Shown in pieces: positions 20,980 to 32,848 of a stretch of DNA of 64,000 nt. How positions within the stretch are numbered: the first letter of the stretch is position 1; each line of letters begins with the position of its first letter. The DNA lies in contig CM056742.1 of assembly GCA_029851415.1 (NCBI GenBank), positions 148,185,121 to 148,249,120 of the forward strand. The letters are read 5' to 3'. This DNA is from Eretmocerus hayati. Its lineage: Eukaryota; Arthropoda; Insecta; Hymenoptera; Aphelinidae. The notes beneath the pieces were generated by a model. It worked only from the letters and a program-made list of their open reading frames with translations. It did no database searches and had not been told where the DNA came from. A program made the translations under genes and the position numbers.

Positions 20980-21307
20980 CCAGGAGAGTGTTTCAGATCC
21001 GGGTCACGGATTTGGCTGAAACTCTGGGAATAGTCTTCTTTTAGTACCAAAAGACGATACCCAAAATTATAAACCCTAACGCTCAAGCGTTTTCAAGCTA
21101 CAGCCAATAACCTATGCATTAAAGTAAACCTATATATACTATCTTTTAACATAGGCCCATATGGGCAATGCTAAAGTTTTTTGCTGCAGCTCGGAAATGC
21201 TTGAGCGTTAGGGTCTATAATTTTGGATATCTTCTTTTGGTAGTAAAAGAAGACTATTTCCAGAGTTTCAGCCAAATCCGTGACCCGGATCTGAAACACT
21301 CTCCTGG
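20980..21307. mobile_element. Palindromic MITE, copy D of six (TCA target duplication)
   Basis: It begins CCAGGAGAGTGTTTCAGATC and ends with its reverse complement. TCA (20977-20979 and 21308-21310) flanks it. The arms are long and well matched, including CACGGATTTGGCTGAAACTC and the mirrored TTTCAGCCAAATCCGTGACC, and ACGCTCAAGCG near the middle. With copy E it forms a subfamily starting CCAGG. Confidence 0.85.
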
Positions 21308-22094
21308 TCAGTACATTTTGAATCTTCCGTGTATTCTCAAAAATTATGAGACGTGTCAGTGAATAGATGGAAATAATATTCAATTTCTCTCAATTTCTCC
21401 ACGAATTTCATTGGGATTTAATCTTTGCTCACGTTATTAGTCGATGGCAGGCATCTTTTCAAAATTTTAAATGAAGAGCACAGTGTCGGCGATCTGATCT
21501 CAGAAAAATTTGAATTCTAGCTTAGAAAATCTTAAAGATTAGACTCGGCCAATTTTTCTAACAAAATTGGAGAACAAAAGTATGGGGTTGATTAACCAGA
21601 TGGAGGAAGAAGGATATGATTAACCCCGAGGAATAATTTTCGAATATAGCAATCAAAGAATAGAAAAATTGTAAATTGACGCTAGACTGGTATCATTTTC
21701 ATCGACAATGGCTTAAGGGCTAAGACACTAACCGAATTAGTGCGCATATCTCATAAAGTTTGTTAGTTTCTAAATTCATCTTGAGTATTAGACTCGGTAT
21801 TATAGATCACCGTTGGGGAGGGGGGGGGGTAGGAGGACGAAATTCTTGTTTAACAAAAGTGACGTTTATAATAATCGCTCCCTAGGTCTTTTTCCCAAGT
21901 AAAATTGAATTATTCTTCTTAGGATATCAATATCGTAAGCTTGAAAATGTTCAGAGTTTGCACGCCGTGCAAGTAAATTTGGTTTAGCACGCCAGAAAAT
22001 CGCGCAAGCGACTAGACAGTTTCTAAAATTATTGCTCAGAAGGGTTTCGGAGACACCTGGAAACACCTTTTTAACGATCCGGAGAACAGCTCAG

Positions 22095-22234
22095 GTGAAA
22101 GTGGCGACTAACAACGGTGGACGCACAACGATGCGAACGAGGTATAGTATAGTAAGAGGCGCTGGACAGTATTACAAGGACTCACAGAACCGGCAAGATT
22201 CGTATGGTGAGGATTTTACAGCACTCGGACGTGG
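22095..22234 (+). CDS. Possible isolated exon
   Basis: An open frame (VKVATNNGGRTTMRTRYSI..., 46 codons plus two bases) lies between an acceptor-like GCTCAG and a good donor GG/GTAAGA. The pyrimidine tract before the acceptor is poor. No family is recognised. It could be a 5' non-coding or alternative exon of the gene starting at 24057, or chance. Confidence 0.2.
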
Positions 22235-23879
22235 GGTAAGAAGACACATTATAACTCAGAAGCAGACAGGGCATCGGCAGGAACAGAGGGAGAAAGATGA
22301 GTAGACGCGGTGCTGCTTTGTAGGTGTTCTGTGATCAGCACCACGAGGGGAAAGCAAACCGGGAACGAACGAATGAGAAGATAGGAATCCCCTTTCGATT
22401 TGCCACGAGGTGGGTGGACTCGCGCATGCGTTCAGCACACTGCAACCATGACCAAAATCGCCTAGACGCTCATATAATGATGCTTCTCGTGGATACGCAT
22501 ACGCATATGCCTATATAAGGTCGTGTGTAAATGTTTGAGCATGTGTAGGGATGGGATTACTGTCCCTATTTCAATCACAGAACGAAACTGGATACAGGTG
22601 AACCTGGCTGAGGCTGAACTATGATTCCGTGCAGCTTCGCTGTGCGTTATCTTGCGATTTGTGCTAGTTTTTATTTTAACCGATTCCAATCAATGCTCCT
22701 AAAACCTTCATGGAGAAGGATTGACTATTGTCAACGAAAAAGATTTGTGAATTAGAAACGCACTCGATCATTGGAATTTCGTGTGGCCCGTCTGACCATA
22801 TCCGGCTGTAACTACTGATTGCGTTGGGAGTAACTTCCTCCGGGAGTCGGAAGCGTTCTATATTTGGAATCCATGAAGTTAACTGGATCAAATTTTAGGC
22901 CTACAAATGTTCGATGTTATACGTTCTGCGAGACCTCAGTTTCGAATGATGAAGATCGTTGTCTCTTGGAATCGATGAACCTTGACAGTTGAGTGATGAG
23001 GTGTAATTTTCATCTAATCCGAGAAAGTAAAACCCTAACTATAACGGCCTCCTGACGGTGTCCACTGAAAATATTATCTAAAAGAGTCTTTCTGAGCTGA
23101 TTTTCATGATCTTTCCGCAAACTGGTTTAGACAAAGGATTACTACTCAACTAAAATGACCAATGGGACTTAACATAGAAACAGATTGAAACAAAATGTAG
23201 ATAATTGCTGGAATTGCTGGAGTAGTCTGAGGAATCGGAAACTTTTTTTAATTTGTGAAGTACACGATATGGACGTGAGGGATAGAAGAGGCGCATTCTC
23301 AATGAGTATGATCGCAATATTACTGTCGTGGAATCTTAGCGGTACTTCATCAGTACTTTTAAGGTATTTGACCAGTATTTGAGCGGGACTTGTACGGTAC
23401 TTCTGAAATACTCAAGTTAAACTTTTCCATCATTATTCCAGAAGCAGTGTTTCTTCTTTCATGATCCATGGAGATCATTTCCTTTGAAGCTATTTTCGAA
23501 TAGGGATGTGCGTATCGAATTTGCATTACATTTAATTTTAATCTTCTACTTCCAGTGCTCTCTCAGTAATTCCACAAAATCATGCCAATAACCTTTTTTG
23601 CACTCTCGTATGCATTTCAGTATCACATGCACGTATTTTTGAGATTGTTGATGCTGTTCCATTTTGTGTGTAGGTAGACATCATCTTATGGGGTAAGTTA
23701 GCGTAACAGAATGGCATTTGTGCACGTGCATCAGATGTATGTACTTCTCTTCGATACAGGTAATCGAGCAGACGACAGTCAGGATACACGCCAAGCTCAA
23801 GCCTCTACCATGAAACAGAATCAGAATACTCACCTACATATACCCATATCAGATAGCGATATAGTATTAGTTGGAATTC

Positions 23880-24056
23880 CATGGAGGGGATAAGAAGGGG
23901 AAACCGGCGGTGCAGTGGTGGCGTCGCCGTCTAGCTCAGCTATATGGATACTTTGGTTCGCGGAAGGGGAATCGGTGTTCGCGCTAAACTCTCCAGCAAG
24001 CCAGAGCCAGACATCGGCTTCTCTTCTGCTATCCCCTCAGTGCGTTCGTTCGCAAG
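23880..24056 (+). promoter_or_regulatory. CG-rich leader and possible start region of the 24-kb gene
   Basis: The base composition shifts to CG-richer sequence just before the 24057 methionine. An arthropod-initiator-like TCAGTG lies at 24038-24043, only 19 bases before the ATG. An in-frame TAA at 23985 closes the frame upstream, which makes 24057 the natural start. I cannot tell whether this is the transcription start or a leader exon. Confidence 0.35.
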
Positions 24057-25081
24057 ATGGCAGACGGGCCGTCCGCCCAATCACTCCCGCCGTTATCGTC
24101 GTTGCCGTCGTCGTCGTCGTCCACTACATCAATTACACCCTCGTCCTCAACGACTAGTCCAATTATGGAGCCGCTGATAATTCAGGATCCAGTGACCTTG
24201 AGTCGTATAGCCCGGGAACGTCAACAACTAGCTTGGGGTATTAAGGATCAGCAGGGTCAACCAAGGCGCGGCAGTTCCGAGAGACGCGCGGCTGCTGCTG
24301 CTGCTGCTGCTAACCAGTCTGCTACGGTAGTGTCCAGTTCATCAAATTCAACGGTGATCTCGTCGTCCTTATCATCTTCAACATCTTCATCATCATCATT
24401 ATCATCATCATCATCATCAGTGTTGCTAGACCTCGCTAACGACAATTTAAAAATCGCGAGTGCAGTAGTGCTGGTTGAGCGTAGTGAAATTGCTATCATT
24501 GCTGAAAGTAATAGAAAACGCCAACAACAACAACAACAACAACATCAGCAGAAAGTCCTTATTGCCGGTAGTAGTTCCGGTATTGCTGGTAGTGGTGTTA
24601 CTGGTAGTGGTGGTGGTGGTGGTAGTGGTGCTAGTAATAGTGCTAATTGTGCCGGTGGTGGACTTGTAAACACCGCACAATTTATAAAGCGGCCCGATTC
24701 TGTCAAAGTTGTGATAAAGGATAAAGTGTCAAGTAGTGTTAATCCTGGTGGTGCTGGTAGTGCTGGTAGTGCATCGGTTGTTGTTGTTCTTGAACATCAG
24801 AAGGAGGATTGTCAACAACAATTGAGTAATAATAATAATAATAATAGGAAGAGCAAAAGGTCAGCGTCCGCTTCTCTGACTGAGTCTAAAAGACATCATC
24901 AACAGCAGAAGATATCGAAACATCAGCAGCACGTGAACAAGGGGAGGCCGGCCGCCGGGGAGAGTAGTAGTAGTACTAGTAGTAGTACCGGCGACGCCGC
25001 CAACCTGGCCAACAACACCAACGCGGTCGGCGCCAAGAAACGCTGCGCCGATCGATACGACAGCTCCGAGAGCTCCGACAG
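24057..25081 (+). CDS. First coding exon of an unidentified low-complexity regulatory-type protein
   Basis: The exon opens with ATGGCAGAC in a fair start context (GCAAGATGG). It encodes 341 residues plus two bases before the donor GACAG/GTAAAA at 25081/25082. Reading on without splicing gives TAA at 25083, so the stop appears only if the donor is ignored. Order: Ser/Thr-rich (9-34); a more ordered segment IIQDPVTLSRIARERQQLAW (41-60); Ala run (78-85); long Ser run (93-121); Gln run (156-165); Gly/Ser run (184-191); a KRPDSVKVVIKDKV segment (211-224); Asn run (258-263); a basic Lys/Arg/His stretch (264-297); then KKRCADRYDSSESSD at the end. Such architecture is common in insect transcription or chromatin regulators, and the basic stretch could act in nuclear import. 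I do not recognise the gene. Downstream coding exons are not visible and should lie beyond 64 kb. Confidence 0.65.
24357..24846 (+). repeat. Trinucleotide runs inside the coding exon (TCA, CAA, GGT, AAT)
   Basis: TCATCATCA-type runs (about 24357-24420) encode Ser, CAACAACAA (24521-24543) encodes Gln, GGTGGTGGT (24607-24623) encodes Gly, and AATAATAAT (24827-24846) encodes Asn. They keep the frame and are likely length-variable between individuals. Confidence 0.7.
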
Positions 25082-26856
25082 GTAAAATACTCTATATACT
25101 CTTGCAATTTCTCTTTCACCTACACCCTATATATCCTTTACTCGTATTTCATAGTACCTTTTATCCTGATACGATTTTTTTGTTACCTCAAAATACATAC
25201 ACGAACACACCTGGATTTCATAAGTTGGGAGATTATCCTGATGAGGACGCATTCACGTGGACGATCACCTCCTCTTCCAAGCCTGATGTGGGATGCTGTA
25301 AAATATAAGTCTGTAATATGTAGTGTACCTAGTACCACTGCTTATGCATCGAAAATTCTATATAGTAAATACACACAGTGGTGCAGCAAATGGGTCGGTT
25401 ATGTGTGTTTTGTCATAGTGTCAGTAGCCCCCCGGGTCGATGCGGGATGAATTCCCTTTTTTTTTTCTTCAATATATAAGGGTATACTCTCCCAATGTGC
25501 CAAGAGCAGATGCGACCCACGGCGAGAAGCGGCGTCTACTACTAAGGGGAGATTTTTTTTTGGTGCACTCGTGTACTTATTGAGAGAGATTTTTGGTGTT
25601 AGAGTATTGCTGATTGGGGAAGCAAAAAATTACACGTGAGCCAGGATAAAAATAATAACGTGTGCGCGCATAGATTTGACTAAAATAGAATTTTTATGAT
25701 ATTATTAGTAGATATAGGTGTGTACGGTCATTTTTATTAGGCTTGAAAAAGTTCAACGCCCGGTGAAATATTCATCGACAGCCATCGACAGACAGGTTTC
25801 AGATATTGAGCGCGCACAAGATGAAATTTTGTGAGAGAGAGAGCGCTCTATTCGTAATCGCTTTATAGTCTGCACAGAATAAGGGATGTCATCGTTTCAC
25901 AACGCAAAAATTCATAGAGAACGCTGTGCATGCACGAGACACGATGTTTTAGACTGCAAAGCACACTAGTGTAAATCGTCCCAAATTACCATGAGACGAG
26001 AAATTGTGCAATGTATGCGAACAAGTGAAATAAAGATCGCTATTAAGATGACGAAGGACTCCATCATAATTGATATTTTCAAATAAAATCATTTTGCGAG
26101 GAAGAATCATTGTTTGCAGTGATTATTCTAATTTTCGTAATAAAAAAACGACCTGTAGATGAATTGAAGAACTGCGTGGATTAATGTCGAGCTCGAGAAA
26201 ATCGATAGGAAGAAACTGGATAGTTTTGTATCGTATTAGGATACTCTAATCGGTATTTCGACAAATCTAATTCTTTTCTTTTAAGTTATTATTTTCTCTG
26301 ACTGTGGGTGCATTTGTACCCAATATTTTCTCGACTATTCGTTCACTTTTCGCTCAAACCCGATGGAGTCCATCTGCAAAAATTCCTCAAGTCTCTCCCA
26401 AGTCAATTTTTAGAGATTATACGATCTTCAAACCAAATAAAATTGAGTCGTTTGGCTTTCAACAGGCTGTCTCTAAAGAAGCAAATACATCTATTTATTT
26501 TTCCCCTCCTTCATTATTTAATATAGAATCAAAACATTCGCAGACAGAGTGAGTGTGCAATCCAATAACAATAAAGATATCTCTTATCATTACGTCAATT
26601 ACCCAACAACAATATAATGTTCTTTCCGGCGGTATGATAGTAGTTTTGTTATGATGATTGATATAATTACATCGACCCACAAGTGGTGCTTCATCACTTA
26701 TCATAAAATAAGAAAATAGTTTGAATTCTGATATCGGTCGAATTCAATCCATCGTAATTTTTCTAGATAAGAACATACATAATTTATCTCCTCTACGTCT
26801 TAGCATATTCCACTTGTTGATAATTGAAGTTATCGATCTTTAAATATACCGTGACC

Positions 26857-27041
26857 CGGTGTGAATGTGGACCTTTTTTGACCTTCCACTGTGATTTTCT
26901 TGGTCTTATTCATACCAAAACATAATGTATGGGTAGTGAAAATTTGAGTCTCGAGCTCAGGTTCAAGATCCCGTTGTCAGGATTTGATTTTGACCCCGTG
27001 GTTTTTCAAAAATTGCAAACAGGGGGGACACATTCACACCG
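26857..27041. mobile_element. Short element with 13-base terminal inverted repeat
   Basis: CGGTGTGAATGTG at 26857-26869 is the reverse complement of CACATTCACACCG at 27029-27041. The interior is non-coding. It is possibly a MITE remnant, and no clear target duplication is seen. Confidence 0.4.
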
Positions 27042-30000
27042 TCGATAGGGGTCGAATCACTTCTTGACGTCCAACTGTGAAAATTCCGCTGTGGTGTGTT
27101 TTTTTAAACATACTAGTCTGAGTTTCCTTGGCACTTGAAATCTTTAAGTACGAATTTCCCGCTTTGGACTCTCAATTCGCTCATTCAGTTTCAACCTGCA
27201 ATTGTATTTCTTTGAAAACATCGGATGTTCGAAGTCCGCATTTCCCTTTTATCTTAGAGCCAAGTAGTAATAGACCAGTTCAATCTACACTCGCCTCGTC
27301 ATTGGCTCTTCCTTTTCAACGACGAAGCATTAAGCACCGCTGCACTGAGGTCATTCATCGCGGCCCGTTTATACTTGTAGAGCGTGGGAAAAGTTGTCGA
27401 CTCCGTAAAAAGTTCTTTCACGCAAAGCTTCTTTTCAAACCAATCGATACAACACCCTTGATCGAACCTTTCGATATCCAGATATAGACATTAATCGTCT
27501 GTTTAAAAATAAACTTGCTTAATTTCGTCTGGTGTGGAAATAGCAGTTGTCTTTAACTTGGGAATGCTCCAATTGATTATTTCTTGCACGCCTGTGAAAT
27601 TACACGCTTTACTTGTCCTAACAGCCTCGTTTGTACACTTTGAAAAATGCAAATTCTACCTAACAAAGGCGACTGTCTCATGTTATACTGTTATTGAACG
27701 TAAGTTTGCTGTTTTTCTTTCTTCTCAAAAGTTATCCCATCTCACTGTTCAGCAACATTCATTGAATAATTATCATTAACTTCGTTGATGAAATATAAAG
27801 TATCTCTTTGCATGAAGTTTCTCATGAGTCGCGTCTCAGAAACGAAATGTTTGGCTTATTTAGTGGACTTCAAATTGTCAATGTAGCTAATTTATCAGTC
27901 CTCATTTTATCATAAGAGGACCTTTGAAAATTCCAGAGTGGCCTTGTCCTCATCAACAATGTACATAGACCCTTTGTTTGATAACATGCTCCTCACATGT
28001 GCGGGCTTTGTCCCGAAACAAAAACCACTCATCTTCGTGTTTTTCAGCACAAAGCCACCCGCGCATCTCCTTAATTCTCAATGATTCTTGACACAATTAT
28101 ACGAGGATAGCTCGAGACACTGAACCTTCTCCATCAATTGAACACCGTGGCCACCACGATATTGGGGCATTTGTATTAGATACTCTAAGAGGCACGAGTT
28201 GGCTCACATTTTTCATCGACGACTTATATGCCAGGGCTTGATAGTGCGGACTCTTGAACCTATACAAAGGGATGTATTTCGAACAAGAATAAAATTCTCC
28301 AACTAATCCTGATTGTCCGAATCCTTCTCTTCTCCATTTTTGCCCCTTCACTTCTTTTTGTACACTTTTGAGATATTTCAGCTGCGGTGGTGGTCTTCCA
28401 CATAACCACGTGTGTGTATGAGAGACTCTCTCGTATCTGACCCTCATTAGCACCTCAGTCTGCCGTCGAGTTCATTTGCATCAGTCCCCGTGAAACTCAA
28501 TAAAGAAAGAGAGAAAAAGAGAGTCGGGCAATGGTCCTGTGAATATGTATTAGTATAGCTTTTCAAGTGTTTTCGTAAACTTGCTAGAAAACGGTAATGT
28601 TATATACCGGTGTATGGTACAGGAGCTTTGTGGCCGCTGTATTACAGTGGAGAATGAGTTTGCGCGAAAAAGAGAGAGGGGTATAAGAGAGAAATATTCT
28701 TTTTGCGAGTCGTGAGAAGAATTTCAGCGACGCCTCGAAGCCAACTGCTCACTTCCGGTGATGCGCGTCGGGAAGAAGAGACCATCATCATCTGAGAGCT
28801 CTATGTAAGTATACGCGAGATGAAGATAATTCCGAGTGGAGGATGAGGTTCTCGCGCGATCTCAGCGAAAAATTTACCCCATGTCCGACTCTCTATTATG
28901 TAGTCGTGGACACGTTTTGCATGATGGAAGTGAGACGCTGGAATGATGGATTTGCTTGCTTTCATGAGAAAAATCGTGTGGACAATCTTTCACGGCGGTC
29001 TCTAATAGAATAATTTTTTAGCTTCTGCATACTAAGCAAGCGAAGTTTTTTTGGGAAGTCATTTATTAAGTTCATTCGATGAGAATCGAGAATATCATAA
29101 TGGGAAGAATTCATCTTGCGATGAATTCCAGTCTGAGTCACTCGAGAGGTCACGTGGTCATTTGTCAAATGCTGAATTTGCTTGAAACGCCCGACAAAGA
29201 TGCATGCTCTCGCAGAATATGAACAAAAGCTTGGATTACTTGAGCATTCTTAAGATCGCTTAGTAGTTTCGAGCAGATTGATATTACTTCATCTTCTATT
29301 TGGCAATTCTTCTTCCTCAAACGGGAAGACAAAAAGAAGTGTTCATTCCCTACTGATCATGGGTTGTTTAGAATGTTGAGCAGACAATTTATTTCATATC
29401 AATGATCACAACTGTATTCAGAACATAACGTAAGATGACAACAAGTCGAATAACGACTATCGTAAGCAAATGGATCTCAATATTGATAATTTCATGAATA
29501 TTTTGGATCGCACCCGGCAAAGGTCATTAAAAGAAGAACAAGGATGTCGTCAAATTTGACAAATAACCATGAGATATACTTGAGATAAGATTGTAGAATG
29601 ATCATCTATATCATAACACAATGTTTAAAGAGTTCAAAATGTTCACGAGTGTCGTCTCATTTAGAAAGCGAGTCGATGAACTTCATCCCACTTGTTCGCT
29701 GTAATTGTTTGGCTAATATTCTACATATCACTATCTGGGTGAATGTTGAAACAGAATACAACAAAAACTCCTCTGTTATCCTCGTTCAGGTCCTCATGTA
29801 ATACACAGGAAGTGGAAGTGGTCTGACATCGTATCTTCTAAACCTCCTTGTAAACTCTTTACGTCCATCCACAAATAATTCAATCATTCTTTGGTTATCC
29901 TAATACTTTCGGATCTCATGCGGTGTGCAACACATGGTGAACTTCTTGATTGGTTGTAAACTTTTTTGGTGAACTGAACAGTATTGTAACAAAAACTTGA

Positions 30001-32790
30001 AAAACATTCCATGTGAACGCATGTCTAATGGAAAAAAAAACAAAAATGACACGAATACCTTCAGAATTTGAGTCAGAACTTCATGGAAGAAAGTAGTTGT
30101 TTCACACCGCTTTTTTCATGAGCATCTCGAACTGAGACCAATTCAATTGAATCTCTCGTAATTCTCAGGTTGATAAAAAACTACGGAGATAAGCCCGCGT
30201 CAACGCACGATAAGAACGCGGTGTCAGGCTCGTCACACTTGATCGAAAGTCGAGTCAAACCGGATCTTGTTCTGGAATGACGCAAGCACCGTTCGTCACG
30301 AAAAAAAAGACATAAAAACTCGAAAGAGTCCATTCAGGAATGGCATACTTGATAGATGAAAGTCTCGCATCAGAGAAAGAAAATAGCTCATCTCACACCT
30401 CATGCATTGCACAGCCATGCGGATTAATGAGTATGCTCAGAGCATCGTTATCTTTCTCCTGTGATAGTCGTTTCTGCCACTGCTTTTTTCGATCTCGCAT
30501 TGGAACCAGTCAAAGAATATGACAAGCCAAAGAATATGACGATGCGCAAGCGCATATTTGAGCATCGCGTTTGCTCCCACTTTTTTGTTCTTATGCTTCT
30601 TATCAGGCTGTCACTCCCTTCCGAATTCGTTTCTGTATGCTGGGGTATTGTTATACGATTCGGGTGTGCAACGGGCGGGTTATCCCTATCGGCTGTTTTT
30701 GTCGACAAAGCTTTATTCAATTGTTCTCATTGATGTTCCTATAATACGCACCCTCTGAATCTAATTTTCATGTGTGAAGAGCTTAGAACAATGCCGTGGC
30801 TGTGTCAATTTTGGTGCCCTCATTTTGCGAAAAGCCTACACATTTTTTTGTCACTTGAATTAGGTCGTTATTTGCAATCTCTATGAAGGGGGTCGGTATT
30901 TCGTATGTTGAAAAAAGTCATAAACCATCTGAAACTATTGAGCTCTGATTTGATAGTTGATCCTTATTGACATTTTATTCTTGAAATGAGTTTCACAGAC
31001 ATGTATGGATGTTAACACGGTATTCTTTTCAACTTTTGTCGGGCAAAGATTCGATACAGAACCTTCTGAAATCTGTACTTCTGTTGATTAAAGTTCACTC
31101 TCATTTTCACAAGATATATCTATCACACATATTACTCCATGAATTATTCTAACCTGGCGAGGAAGTTCACTTGAAAGAAATGTATGACAACGCACGTCAG
31201 TTTCTGATTTGAGTCTTAAAATTTTGGATTTGGTGAATGGTTAAGAGAACGCATGCTTATCTTTCTGCTTTTTGAACTGTAAATGTTGAGATTGAGGCCA
31301 AAATATGAAAGGCTGGGGTTGATTCTGTTGTCAGAAAAATTTGAATATGCGAGAAAAAATCTTCAAACGTCAATGAATGTTGGAATGTTCAAAAATAAAT
31401 CATCAAATCTGCAAATACTTATTTTGTAGAAGAACAGATAAGCTTTTTCTGCTCGTAAATATTTTCCTATTTCATTTCATTCGAATTGGACACTTGCACA
31501 TTTTAATTCTGTGAACACCGCACCATTCCATTCTGAATTAGAAGATTTCTGCAGTATTTTGAGTTTCTCACGTCGTCTGAATAGATTCTCACTGTTGCCT
31601 TGCTGTTCGGCCATAAAAGATACACGGTTATCCTTTATTTTCTCTTATCGCGCATTGCACGTATGACTCCTCGCGCGCATTGAATCGCTATCTAATGAAA
31701 GAATTACTTGCTCTCTCTCTATCTTTCTAACCTTGCTCCTTTCAAATATGGAAAATGCCATGTCGTGCCAGAATATTTGTCCTTTTTGCGGGATGTATAA
31801 ACAAGAAGTGTAATCTAGTCGGAATAGTTTCCCAAGCAAATATTTGCAACCAATCGGTTTTCCTCATGCTTCGGGGCGTGCAAAACTCGCGGTATAATTT
31901 TACCATTGGTAAGTGTACGTGCGAATCTAGTTTTATTGGACTTCAAGTAGAATATTTCATTTGTGTACAACGAGTGAAATGATACGGGGGAAATTTCTCA
32001 TGTTGTCAGGCATTCATCGGCATACTATTGAGATATAATGAAAGTAAAATAACTTGCAAAAAAACATCAACTTTAGGTTTTCATGACGGTGCACCTTATG
32101 AGCTTAGTTTACTCCTAAATAAAGTGGCATAACTTACTAAAATAATTGCTCAATTATTCAACTCATTTGGCGTGGCGGTGGTATCGATTTTATTGTTCCG
32201 AAATTCTGCTTCCGAAATCGTTTTCTTTTTCCGATCATTCGTGCATGGATTCTATTTTCAAACCTGTATTTGATTTCATAACAGTTACTTGTCATGAAAT
32301 TAATTAGACATCCTAACAACTTTGCCTTCTAATATTGTTTGCATTAACGCGTGAAGTGAGTCATCCAACAGTCAGTTATCATTTTGATAAGGAAGTTCCA
32401 ATTTCTTGAGAGCTCCCTTGTCAGAATTACCATCTAGAGTTTCTATTTAGTTCCTGGGTATAAAAAGTTGAATACTGAATTTTATCAACAATTTGTTCCA
32501 AGCTTCTATTTTGTGAATAACATTTTTTGAATAATCCTTGAGAACCGTGACACAAAAAATTTCCCAATTGTTCCTACAAACTTGAATACCAGTTTTTCAT
32601 ATAAACATACAGTTGAATTTTTCAAGTCTCAATCGAATGAAAGCTCCCACGGTTGCCAGCTTCTTACTGCTCATTCGATATTTCCTCTGAAACACGAGTA
32701 ATCCGACAGAGTGAAAATCTTCAATAATTGCATCTAATACTACTGTAGGCAACGAATAGAATCAGGCAGCAGTACAGACCCCATACTTAC

Positions 32791-32805
32791 ACAGACAGAC
32801 AGACA

Positions 32806-32845
<40 letters not shown>
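32791..32845. repeat. Compound microsatellite (ACAG)n(AC)n
   Basis: A short ACAGACAG tract passes into about 20 AC dinucleotides, ending before TATTATAG. Confidence 0.95.

Positions 32846-32848
<3 letters not shown>

Larger units (their letters stand above)
15774..24056. other. Intergenic region with two palindromic MITEs
   Basis: No convincing gene is found between the two coding regions. The best weak candidates are an open frame at 16930-17139 and a splice-bounded frame at 22095-22234. The stretch 19160-19700 is richer in G and C, with several CG dinucleotides, and could hold regulatory sequence, but I see no defined promoter. The rest is AT-rich and featureless apart from copies C and D. 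Confidence 0.5.

Noticed and set aside
23744..23766. Acceptor-donor-like junction CTTCGATACAG/GTAATC
   Set aside because: It lies upstream of the 24-kb coding exon, the pyrimidine tract is mixed and the donor is weak, so there is no case for a recursive site.
27128..27487. 119-codon plus-strand open frame in the long intron
   Set aside because: The composition is unremarkable, no family is recognised and no splice or promoter support is seen.
28097..28453. 118-codon minus-strand open frame
   Set aside because: There is no domain, promoter or splice context. It lies in the intron of the opposite-strand gene and looks like chance.
32791..32845. Regular repeats considered as a CRISPR-like array
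   Set aside because: These are simple dinucleotide and tetranucleotide microsatellites. No spaced repeats or cas-type genes exist in the window.
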